Below are positions 7,699-14,029 of a stretch of 14,593 nucleotides of DNA, piece after piece (the first letter of the stretch is position 1; each line of letters opens with the position of its first letter). The notes under the pieces were generated by a model. The model did not search any database and had not been told where the DNA came from. It saw only the letters and a list, made by a program, of their open reading frames with translations. Source of the stretch: CAYTQK01 sp964439745 (lineage in GTDB: Bacteria > Desulfobacterota > Desulfobacteria > Desulfobacterales > Desulfosudaceae); assembly GCA_964439745.1 (NCBI GenBank), contig CAYTQK010000057.1:1-14593 (forward strand). The letters are read 5' to 3'. A program made the position numbers and the translations under genes.

Positions 7699-7727
7699 AT
7701 TATACCGGAAAACAATTCAATTTTCCA
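7699..7727 (-). promoter_or_regulatory. Sigma70-like promoter for dapB-glpK-por-glp
   Basis: On the minus strand TGGAAA (7727-7722) and a perfect TATAAT (7704-7699) are separated by exactly 17 nt. Transcription would start near 7692, leaving a leader of about 50 nt before the dapB ATG. It lies in the AT-richer gap between the nucleotidyltransferase/kinase gene and dapB. The -10 box is perfect; the -35 matches the consensus at four of six positions. A 20-nt inverted repeat occupies the spacer and the -35. Confidence 0.6.
7707..7726. repeat. Inverted repeat inside the dapB-operon promoter (candidate operator)
   Basis: GGAAAA and TTTTCC form perfect 6-nt arms around 8 nt (CAATTCAA on the plus strand). 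The repeat fills the space between the -10 and -35 boxes and overlaps the -35, where a repressor would block RNA polymerase. Read as minus-strand RNA, the arms extend to 8 bp with one G-U pair, so a weak hairpin ending transcripts of the upstream gene is an alternative. No run of U follows directly. Confidence 0.35.
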
Positions 7728-7749
7728 GCTTTATATCGGGAGAACCGGT

Positions 7750-9504
7750 TCAGGCGGACGGGCGGCCGCTTTTCCCGGCCACGGCCTGGCGCAACTGTTC
7801 GGCCAGGGGCAGCAGGGCCGGAAAGCGGGTGTCCAGGACTTGTTCGGCCCGGCGGACATGATCGGCCAGGGCGGCGGCCGCGGCCGGGATGTAATCGGCA
7901 AAACGGGATTTTCCCCGGACCCGGGTCAGAAAGCCGAAAGCCCCCAGGATCTGGAGGTTCCGGGTGACGGCACAGCAGGCATAACCCCGGTAAAAAAGTT
8001 CTGCGGCCACCGGCCGCCGGCGGGAGAATTGCGCCAGGTAGTATTCGCGCAGCCGTTTTCGGACCGCCGCCGGCAGCATGACATAAGGATCGATCAGCAG
8101 CGAAGCCAGGTCGTATTGTACCGGCCCCAGCCGGGCTCCCTGCAGATCGATGAAGAACGGCCGCCCCTGGTGGAGCATGATGTTCCGGGACTGCATGTCC
8201 CGGTGCATCAAACCGTCTATGGACGCGGTCAGGGTGGCTTCGGCCAGCTGCGCAAAGTCGTTCTCCAGTTGACCCGGATCGTCGGGAAGAAGGTCGGCAT
8301 AAAAAGGGGTTAAGAAGGCCTCGGTAAAATAGCGGCACTCTTTTTCCAGGATCAGGCCGCGGTCATACCGTTCTGTCTGGCAGGTCCAGGCCGGGTCAAA
8401 ACCAGCGGCGCCGTCCGCGGCCAGGTGAACCAGCTGATCGACAACCGGCCGGTACAGATCGACGATGGCGGACGGTTCGCGGCCGGCCGTTGTGACGGCG
8501 GCCTGTAGATGCGTGTCGCCCAAGTCCTCCATGACGGCCAGGCCGGAAAAAGAATCGGCGGCATACAGGCGGGGCACGTTGACGCCTTTGTTCCGCAGGT
8601 GGGGCAGGATGCGCGCCAGGGCGCCGGTTTCATTGACGGCCGGGTCTTGCCGGAGGCCGCGGTCGCAGGCGATCAGGCTGCCGGCCGCAGAGTGTATCCG
8701 CATCCAGCAGGTCTCCGAACCGTCGGCCGGAAAGGGGTGAATGGTGCGGGCGGGGACGCTGCCAAAGGCCCGTTCCAGGGCGTTGTCGACCATGACGGCC
8801 AGGGCCCGGCGGCGATAGGCAGCCGGGGTGCCGATATCGTCCCATTCGCCCGCCCCGGCCAGAAAGGCCTTGATGCGGCCGCCGGTCTTGATGAGGCGGC
8901 GATAGACGGAAATAATATCCGCAAACCGGCCGGCCGGAGGCAGAACCGATTCAATGGCCGGATCAATTACGTGGATGCCGGTAAAGGTCAGCTGCCGCCG
9001 GCCGCCGGCCGGATCTTCCGGCGGTGGACCGAACCCGGTCACCTCCTGGTGGTCATCGACCCGGACCGAATTAAACCGGGGGTCGTCCCGCAGGACCAGG
9101 GTGACCGGGGCGTCGTGGTCCCGGTGAAACCGGTAGACCGCGGCCAGGTCGATGGTGGTGTAGATGTCGCTGTTGATGACCACAAACGGGGCCGGGCCCA
9201 GCGCCGCCAGGTTGCTGCCGATGGCCCCGCCGGTGCCCAGGATTTCCGGCTCATGGACCAGGCGTATCGGGATGTCGTAGCTGGACGAACGGAAGTGGGC
9301 TTCCAGTTGTTCATGGAGATAGTGGGTGTTGATGACAATGCCGCCGCAGCCCGCCCGGATGAGCCGAGCGATGAGCAGATCGATCACCGGGATATTGTCC
9401 AGGGGAAAAAGAGGCTTGGGCCGCTGGCCGGTATACGGCAGCAGGCGGGTGCCGAAACCGGCGGCCAGCACCAGGGCTTGCCAGTGAAGGGAGCTGTTCG
9501 TCAT
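7750..9504 (-). CDS. Fused sugar-1-phosphate nucleotidyltransferase (MurU-like) and anomeric sugar kinase (AmgK-like)
   Basis: A 584-aa two-domain protein. Residues 8 to about 245 form a nucleotidyltransferase domain with LVLAAGFGTRLLPYT (11-25), KPLFPLDNIPVID (30-42), GTGGAIG (90-96), the metal-binding Asp in VINSDIY (D113) and a second acidic site in EWDDIGTP (220-227). Residues about 250-575 form an aminoglycoside-phosphotransferase-fold kinase with MEDLGD (325-330), the catalytic loop HRDMQSRNIML (434-444; D436, N441) and the metal-binding FIDLQGARLGPVQYDLASLL (451-470). The kinase loop resembles AmgK, which phosphorylates MurNAc/GlcNAc at C1; MurU then makes the UDP-sugar, bypassing de novo synthesis during peptidoglycan recycling. 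In Pseudomonas these are two genes. It starts 8 nt after plsB, without a good ribosome site. Domain families are firm; the exact sugar and nucleotide are inferred. Confidence 0.85.
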   Translation of the reverse strand: MTNSSLHWQALVLAAGFGTRLLPYTGQRPKPLFPLDNIPVIDLLIARLIRAGCGGIVINTHYLHEQLEAHFRSSSYDIPIRLVHEPEILGTGGAIGSNLAALGPAPFVVINSDIYTTIDLAAVYRFHRDHDAPVTLVLRDDPRFNSVRVDDHQEVTGFGPPPEDPAGGRRQLTFTGIHVIDPAIESVLPPAGRFADIISVYRRLIKTGGRIKAFLAGAGEWDDIGTPAAYRRRALAVMVDNALERAFGSVPARTIHPFPADGSETCWMRIHSAAGSLIACDRGLRQDPAVNETGALARILPHLRNKGVNVPRLYAADSFSGLAVMEDLGDTHLQAAVTTAGREPSAIVDLYRPVVDQLVHLAADGAAGFDPAWTCQTERYDRGLILEKECRYFTEAFLTPFYADLLPDDPGQLENDFAQLAEATLTASIDGLMHRDMQSRNIMLHQGRPFFIDLQGARLGPVQYDLASLLIDPYVMLPAAVRKRLREYYLAQFSRRRPVAAELFYRGYACCAVTRNLQILGAFGFLTRVRGKSRFADYIPAAAAALADHVRRAEQVLDTRFPALLPLAEQLRQAVAGKSGRPSA

Positions 9505-9512
9505 GCCAGGGT

Positions 9513-12143
9513 TCAGGCCAGGAGGTTCAGGTATTTCTGAATCCGGTCCTCGTAAAAATCCGCCTTGGTTTTGTCATCGGGGGTAATGATCTGTTCCCGG
9601 GTGAAAAAGAGATAGGCATTTTTGAACGTAATCTTGGAGATGGATTCCAGCAGCTCGATTTCATTGTGTTTGTACATGCGGCGGCCGTGCTGGAGTATCT
9701 TTTTGAGCATCTCTTTTTCGTCGCCGTTGTCCTTTTCCTGTTTGAGAAAGGTCAGCACGATCAGGTAGCTTTCAAAATAGGACATCAAAAAGGAGGAAAA
9801 CAGTTTCAGCTTGCGCAGTCCCTCGGAGGTGAGGCTGTAATTTCCCGGGACCGAATCATGCGGGACCAGGACCTGATTGTCAATGAAGGCGTTGGTGCCT
9901 TTTTTGATGAAGTGTTCCGAGGTTTTGTCGGATTGCAGGATGAATTCATAGCGGAAGAACTGCCGCAGAAAGTCAAAGGGTTTATTCAGATCAACGGCGG
10001 CAAACTGAAAGGAGTCCAGCTCCAGGATGGACAGGGCGGTAAAGGCGGCCGGCACGAAATAGAAGATGCAGGTGTTCTTGTAGTATTCCATGGCCGGGCG
10101 CTTGTTTTCGTTGACCATGTACAGCGGGTTGTTGCGGTCCTCGCTGTCGAGTTGAAAATGCTCGATGAATTTGCGCTGGACAAAGGCCTCCAGTACGTGG
10201 CCGAAGGCGTGGACATGGTCGCCGGTCAGGGTGTCGGCCAGTTGCGCTTTGGTGGAGCGCAGGTAGATCAGGTAGGTTTCCATGATATTCATCAGGTAGT
10301 CGGAGGTGAACCGCTTCTGGGGACAGTTGAGGATGGCGGCGGCGGTAATACCGTGCGGGGTCACCGTGGCCACGTGCTCGATGCGGTTGATGAGAATCCG
10401 GGAAAGCCGGTTGATGAACTGCTTTTTTTCTTCCGGGCTCTTGTCGGCCAGGCTGGTGCGGGTCTGGTCCAGGTATTCATTGACGGAAAAAGGCTGATTG
10501 AAATTGACATAGACCTTTCCGTAGCGGCTTTTCAGGGATTTTCTGGCCTTGAGCAGGGCGGGCAGGTTTTCCTTGGTCTTTTCGCCGCCTTCGGTTTCAT
10601 GCACATAGGCCGCTTCTTCAATGATACGGTCATAGCCGATATTGACCGGCACGAAGATCAGATCCCGGCAGGCCCCGGCCTGGTATGCGTCCAGGATAAT
10701 GGACAGCAGACCGGTTTTCGGTGTGAGCATTTTTCCGGTGCGGCTGCGGCCGCCTTCCAGGAAAAATTCGATGTTAAAGCCCTCCTGGAGGATTTTGCAA
10801 ATATAGGCCAGAAAGACCCGCGAGTAGAGCCGCTGCCCCTTGAAGGTGCGCCGCATGAAAAAAGCCCCGCCGCCGCGGAAGATCGGTCCCAGCGGCCAAA
10901 AGGAAAGATTCTTGCCGGCGGCAATGTGCGGACAGGCGATATTCCGATAGTACAACACATAAGAGAGAACCAGGTAGTCCAGGTGGCTCTTATGGGTGGG
11001 CACGAAGATCAGGGGAGCGTGCTCCGAGGCCCGTTTCAGTTCGCCCACCTGCTTTTCATCGACCACCATGCCGTCAAAAATATGGTTCAGCATCCAGGTC
11101 AGGATCATGTCATAAACGATCAGCCAGTTCATGCTGTAGTTGGCGGCGATTTCATCCAGGTATTCAAAGGCTTCCTTATTGACTTCCCGGAGGGGCCGGT
11201 TTTCCCGTTCGGCAAACTCCTCGATAAAGGCCTGCAGGCCCTGGCCGGCCATGATGCTTTCCTTGATCTCCTCCCGGGACTTGATGACCGGGCCGGTGAC
11301 GCGCTGGCGCAGGGTATTGATACGGTTCATCAGCAGGCGCCGCAGGGCCAGGGCCTGGTTTTCATCCCGTAACTCATTAATTTCCGGGCTGTTCAGGAAT
11401 TGCTTCAGGTTGATCGGCGACGACATTTCGATGAAAATGTTGCGGGGCCGGGTCAGCAGCAGCACGATCCGGCGGATTTTGCCTGGTTTTTCCGCCAGTC
11501 CGCCCAAAAGAAAATCAAGCAGGTTGGGCCGGGTCTTGCCTGGGCGCTTGGAATAAAAGACGGCCTGCGGTACGATCATGATGGGGGTATCAATGGTCTT
11601 CTGAATGCGGATAAGCTCCTGGACCGGGGTGGTTTTGGATCGGATCAGGCGGGAATAGAAAATGCCTTTGCCGAACAGGGAAAAAAGCGCGGCCTGGCCG
11701 CCGGTCAGGGCGGTCTGAAAGTATCCGGTCCGGTAGGGCGTCAGAAAGTAAAAATGCCGGAAAAAATAATCCACCTGGGCCAGCAGGATTTTGAAGATAC
11801 GCGTGACCGGCTGCAGCAGGAAGATCTTGTTGCCGAGGGCCACTTCCGGCTCGGGCAGGCCGTGCGCCCCGTATTGCCGGTTGCAGATCAGGTATTCCAG
11901 TTTGCTTTTGTATTTGCTGGTGTAAACGATGATGCTGTGCGGCCGCAGATCCCGAATAGTCTGCAGCTGTTCGTCGTGGATGGAAATTTTGGAAAAAAAC
12001 AGGGTGGACAGGATGCCGCGGCCCCGGGGACGGGGCAGATGGCACAGAAAATGATCGTGCGTGCCGGATAAAAGCCGGTTGAAGATAAAGCCGTTCAGGC
12101 CGGCGGCGGCCTTGCGGAGCTGTATAAATATGGATTTAATCAT
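9513..12143 (-). CDS. plsB: Glycerol-3-phosphate 1-O-acyltransferase
   Basis: A membrane-associated enzyme that transfers an acyl group to the sn-1 position of glycerol-3-phosphate, the first step of phospholipid synthesis. From the ATG at 12143 it is 876 aa, against 807 in E. coli. The catalytic motifs match PlsB closely: block I THKSHLDYLVLSYVLY with H384 and D389 (HX4D), then PHIAAGKNLSFWPLGPIFR, block II GAFFMRRTFKGQRLYS (426-441), block III FFLEGGRSRTGKML (460-473) and block IV FVPVNIGYDRI. The extra length lies N-terminal to block I. A TTG at 12158 would add five residues; neither start has a clear Shine-Dalgarno site, so the start is uncertain. It probably heads a two-gene unit with the nucleotidyltransferase/kinase fusion, and its substrate is the product of GlpK encoded nearby. 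Confidence 0.95.
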   Translation of the reverse strand: MIKSIFIQLRKAAAGLNGFIFNRLLSGTHDHFLCHLPRPRGRGILSTLFFSKISIHDEQLQTIRDLRPHSIIVYTSKYKSKLEYLICNRQYGAHGLPEPEVALGNKIFLLQPVTRIFKILLAQVDYFFRHFYFLTPYRTGYFQTALTGGQAALFSLFGKGIFYSRLIRSKTTPVQELIRIQKTIDTPIMIVPQAVFYSKRPGKTRPNLLDFLLGGLAEKPGKIRRIVLLLTRPRNIFIEMSSPINLKQFLNSPEINELRDENQALALRRLLMNRINTLRQRVTGPVIKSREEIKESIMAGQGLQAFIEEFAERENRPLREVNKEAFEYLDEIAANYSMNWLIVYDMILTWMLNHIFDGMVVDEKQVGELKRASEHAPLIFVPTHKSHLDYLVLSYVLYYRNIACPHIAAGKNLSFWPLGPIFRGGGAFFMRRTFKGQRLYSRVFLAYICKILQEGFNIEFFLEGGRSRTGKMLTPKTGLLSIILDAYQAGACRDLIFVPVNIGYDRIIEEAAYVHETEGGEKTKENLPALLKARKSLKSRYGKVYVNFNQPFSVNEYLDQTRTSLADKSPEEKKQFINRLSRILINRIEHVATVTPHGITAAAILNCPQKRFTSDYLMNIMETYLIYLRSTKAQLADTLTGDHVHAFGHVLEAFVQRKFIEHFQLDSEDRNNPLYMVNENKRPAMEYYKNTCIFYFVPAAFTALSILELDSFQFAAVDLNKPFDFLRQFFRYEFILQSDKTSEHFIKKGTNAFIDNQVLVPHDSVPGNYSLTSEGLRKLKLFSSFLMSYFESYLIVLTFLKQEKDNGDEKEMLKKILQHGRRMYKHNEIELLESISKITFKNAYLFFTREQIITPDDKTKADFYEDRIQKYLNLLA

Positions 12144-12192
12144 GGCGGCAAATTTCAATACGGTCTGGGGGTTCTCCGGATTTTGGCAGCCG

Positions 12193-12205
12193 GAAACCGG
12201 GTTTC
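12193..12205. repeat. Short palindrome upstream of plsB
   Basis: GAAACC-G-GGTTTC (plus strand) is a perfect inverted repeat with 6-nt arms. It lies in the presumed 5' leader of plsB, about 50 nt before the start codon. It could be a protein site or a small hairpin (5 bp, 3-nt loop). Nothing else supports a function. Confidence 0.3.
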
Positions 12206-12252
12206 GCAGGGCACGGTTCAGCCGATGGTGATCCGGTATTCTTTTTTTTTAG

Positions 12253-12281
12253 GATTTACCAGATCTGCCGTTTGTTTGCAA
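12253..12281 (-). promoter_or_regulatory. plsB: Candidate promoter for plsB with overlapping inverted repeat
   Basis: On the minus strand TTGCAA (12281-12276) and TAAATC (12258-12253) are 17 nt apart, and TGG immediately before the -10 gives an extended -10. The boxes are only fair matches (4/6 and 3/6). An inverted repeat TTTGCA-ACC-TGCAAA (12275-12289) covers the -35, so a regulator site is plausible. The leader to the plsB ATG would be about 100 nt. Confidence 0.35.
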
Positions 12282-12322
12282 CCTGCAAATCGTTCGGGAA
12301 ACCGGCCGCTCGCCCGGGGGAA

Positions 12323-12541
12323 TCAGAAACAGATTTCCCGGGGCAGCGGTTCTTTGCGGCCGGCCGATGCCAGGATGGTTTCATTTTCATGTATGCCGGG
12401 AAGATCGGCACCGCTGCCGTTCAGCGAGGTGGCGGCGGTTTTATAGGTTTCGGCGAAAAATTGTGTGAAAACGATTTGGTTGACCATGGCCATAACCGGC
12501 ACCAGGGCGGCCAGCAGTATTGTAATGGCCAGAACTTTCAT
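12323..12541 (-). CDS. Small probable exported or membrane-anchored protein, unknown function
   Basis: A 72-aa reading frame with codon use like its neighbours (many GCC, CTG, GGC and ACC codons). It starts MKVLAITILLAALVPVMAMV, a hydrophobic stretch that reads as a signal peptide or single membrane segment, followed by a polar region (NQIVFTQFFAETYKTAATS) and a charged tail. I do not recognise the family. No strong Shine-Dalgarno sequence precedes the ATG. A promoter-like pair on the same strand (TTGTCG at 12627-12622, TATTAT at 12604-12599, 17-nt spacer) would start a transcript about 50 nt upstream. It is transcribed towards plsB, with 180 nt between its stop and the plsB ATG. Coding status is likely but not proven. 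Confidence 0.5.
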   Translation of the reverse strand: MKVLAITILLAALVPVMAMVNQIVFTQFFAETYKTAATSLNGSGADLPGIHENETILASAGRKEPLPREICF

Positions 12542-12574
12542 GCCGGTGCGGAAAAAGGGGCGGCCGGATTTTGA

Positions 12575-12603
12575 TTGTCATCGCGTAGAGAATATAATAT
12601 AAT
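12575..12603 (+). promoter_or_regulatory. Strong sigma70-like promoter for the substrate-binding protein gene
   Basis: TTGTCA (12575-12580) and a perfect TATAAT (12598-12603) are exactly 17 nt apart, in an AT-rich island unlike the surrounding GC-rich DNA. The match is five of six plus six of six. Transcription would begin near 12610, about 200 nt before the ATG at 12811. The -10 box is almost superimposed on a minus-strand -10 candidate (12604-12599). Confidence 0.65.
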
Positions 12604-12627
12604 AATATTTTAGATAATATTCGACAA
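12599..12627 (-). promoter_or_regulatory. Candidate divergent promoter for the small exported protein gene
   Basis: On the minus strand TTGTCG (12627-12622) and TATTAT (12604-12599) are separated by 17 nt. The -10 overlaps the plus-strand -10 at 12598-12603, so polymerase could occupy only one of the two at a time. In so AT-rich a stretch chance matches are easy, hence the low confidence. Confidence 0.35.
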
Positions 12628-12810
12628 AAGTATATATCCACGTCTCATCCTTTGTCAGCAAAAGAGACCATCGGCCGGACATCAAGCCGTTTTGTCGCCG
12701 CGCCGGGATTGAATGTAAGCATTTGCCTGGAACAACCCTGTCATCTATTACCATTACCGGGCCGACAGCATCCCGGCCATAGGTATTCAATTTTAGGGGG
12801 AGGAAAAGCG
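12604..12810 (+). promoter_or_regulatory. Long 5' leader of the substrate-binding protein gene
   Basis: About 200 nt between the presumed transcription start and the ATG, with no convincing coding frame. It holds a hairpin at 12642-12668 (GTCTC/GAGAC arms with an inner TTTG-TCAG-CAAA), a CCGGG/CCCGG pair inside GGGCCGACAGCATCCCGG near 12760-12776, and a 7-nt long-range pair ATTGAAT (12708-12714) with ATTCAAT (12785-12791) ending just before a very purine-rich ribosome site (AGGGGGAGGAAAA). The closing pair could gate that site. It matches no riboswitch class I recognise. The structure is inferred by eye. Confidence 0.35.
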
Positions 12811-13989
12811 ATGATAAAACAAAGGCTTTTAGCGGCGTCTGTCATATTGGTGGCGGTGCTGGCAGCCGGGAGCGCGGTGCCGGCCGTGGAGGGGGTAACT
12901 GAAACGGAAATTCATATCGGTCAGACCGGCCCTTTGAGCGGTCCGGCCCGGATCTGGGGCGGCACGGTCAAGGGCGCGGCCCTGCGGTTCGAGGTGGCCA
13001 ACGTTAACGGCGGTATCCACGGCCGTAAAATTATTCATCACACCTATGACGACGCTTACAATCCCGCCCGGACCAAGGCCGGGGTCAAGCAGCTCCAGGA
13101 GAGCATCGGCATGTTCGCCTGGCTGGGGGGGGTGGGTACCTCCAACGGCTTGGCGGTCATGGATTACCTGGTCCAGCGTCAGATCCCCTGGGTGGGCCCC
13201 TTCTCCGGATCAACGGTCTGGTTTGACCCACCCAAGAAAACCGTTTTTTCCCTGTATCCGCCCTACCAGTTTGAAGCCGAAACCCTGTGTGATTATACCG
13301 TCAACCGGCAGGGCAAAAAGCACCTGGCCGTTGTCTACCAGGATGACGGCTACGGCCGGAGCGGCCTGGAAGGCGCCCGCAACGCCCTGAAAAAACATAA
13401 CATGTCCCTGGCGGCGGCTATTCCGGTGGGACGGGAAGACGTGGATTTTGCCGCGGTAGTGGTGGCGCTGCGGGAAGCCCGGGCTGATGCCGTGCTCATC
13501 TGGGTCAGTCCCTTCAGCGCCCTGCGGCTGTTAAAGGTGGCCCAGCAGGCCGGCCTGTCGCCGCAATGGCTCACCTCCAGCTCGCTTTCCTCTTTTTCGA
13601 CCTTTTACCCCCTCAGCCGGGGACTGGTCAAGGGGCTGATTTCCGTGAATTATTCCACTTTGAACCAGGATCTGCTCAACGATTACAAGGCAGCCCAGCA
13701 GCGCCTGGCGCCGGAGGACACCTGGGATACTACTTATGTCGCCGGGATGGGATATGCCGATTGTGTCGTCAAGGCCCTGGAGAAGTGTGGCCGGAATCTC
13801 ACCCGGGAGCGGTTTCTCCGCGCCATGGAAGATCTGCGCGGGTATAAAGGATTCGGGCCGCCGATAACATTCGGGCCTTATGATCCGGACGATCCCCTGT
13901 GCCGGCTGGGCGGCCAGGCGATTTACCTGCAGCAGTGCCAGGAAGGCGGCCAGGCCAGGATATTGACCGATTGGGTTCACATGAAATAA
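12811..13989 (+). CDS. Periplasmic branched-chain amino acid/amide-type ABC transporter substrate-binding protein (LivJ/LivK family)
   Basis: A 392-aa exported ligand-binding protein of the Leu/Ile/Val-binding (Peripla_BP_6) family. Residues 1 to about 25 are a signal peptide (MIKQRLLAASV, hydrophobic core, cleavage likely after VPA). The mature protein starts with TETEIHIGQTGPLSGPA, the typical first strand and ligand loop, followed by NGGIHGRKIIHHTYDDAYNP and later AVVYQDDGYGRSGLEGA, ADAVLIWVSPFSALRLLKVAQQAG and a C-terminal GPPITFGPYDPDDPLC. The frame is open back to 12652, but the ATG at 12811 has a near-ideal GGGGGAGG site and begins the signal peptide, so the upstream part is leader. 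No LivHMGF permease or ATPase genes are visible; a lipoprotein gene follows 40 nt later. The ligand is unknown: amino acids, amides, short-chain organic acids and aromatic acids all use this fold. Confidence 0.9.
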   Translation: MIKQRLLAASVILVAVLAAGSAVPAVEGVTETEIHIGQTGPLSGPARIWGGTVKGAALRFEVANVNGGIHGRKIIHHTYDDAYNPARTKAGVKQLQESIGMFAWLGGVGTSNGLAVMDYLVQRQIPWVGPFSGSTVWFDPPKKTVFSLYPPYQFEAETLCDYTVNRQGKKHLAVVYQDDGYGRSGLEGARNALKKHNMSLAAAIPVGREDVDFAAVVVALREARADAVLIWVSPFSALRLLKVAQQAGLSPQWLTSSSLSSFSTFYPLSRGLVKGLISVNYSTLNQDLLNDYKAAQQRLAPEDTWDTTYVAGMGYADCVVKALEKCGRNLTRERFLRAMEDLRGYKGFGPPITFGPYDPDDPLCRLGGQAIYLQQCQEGGQARILTDWVHMK

Positions 13990-14029
13990 AGGATATTGAA
14001 TTTTTTGTTCCGCGAAAGGAGTTTGAGCG

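Noticed and set aside
9666..11372. A 568-codon plus-strand open frame opposite plsB
   Set aside because: No recognisable domain, and all PlsB catalytic blocks are on the minus strand.
12240..12250. T-run as a rho-independent terminator
   Set aside because: No stable GC-rich hairpin precedes it on the plus strand and no plus-strand gene ends there; on the minus strand it is an A-run.
12441..12641. A 66-codon minus-strand frame covering the AT-rich promoter island
   Set aside because: It runs through two promoter candidates and overlaps the better small gene in another frame; its composition changes abruptly midway.
12652..12810. Upstream extension of the substrate-binding protein to an earlier ATG
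   Set aside because: It would put 53 non-hydrophobic residues before a good signal peptide; the ATG at 12811 has a near-ideal ribosome site.
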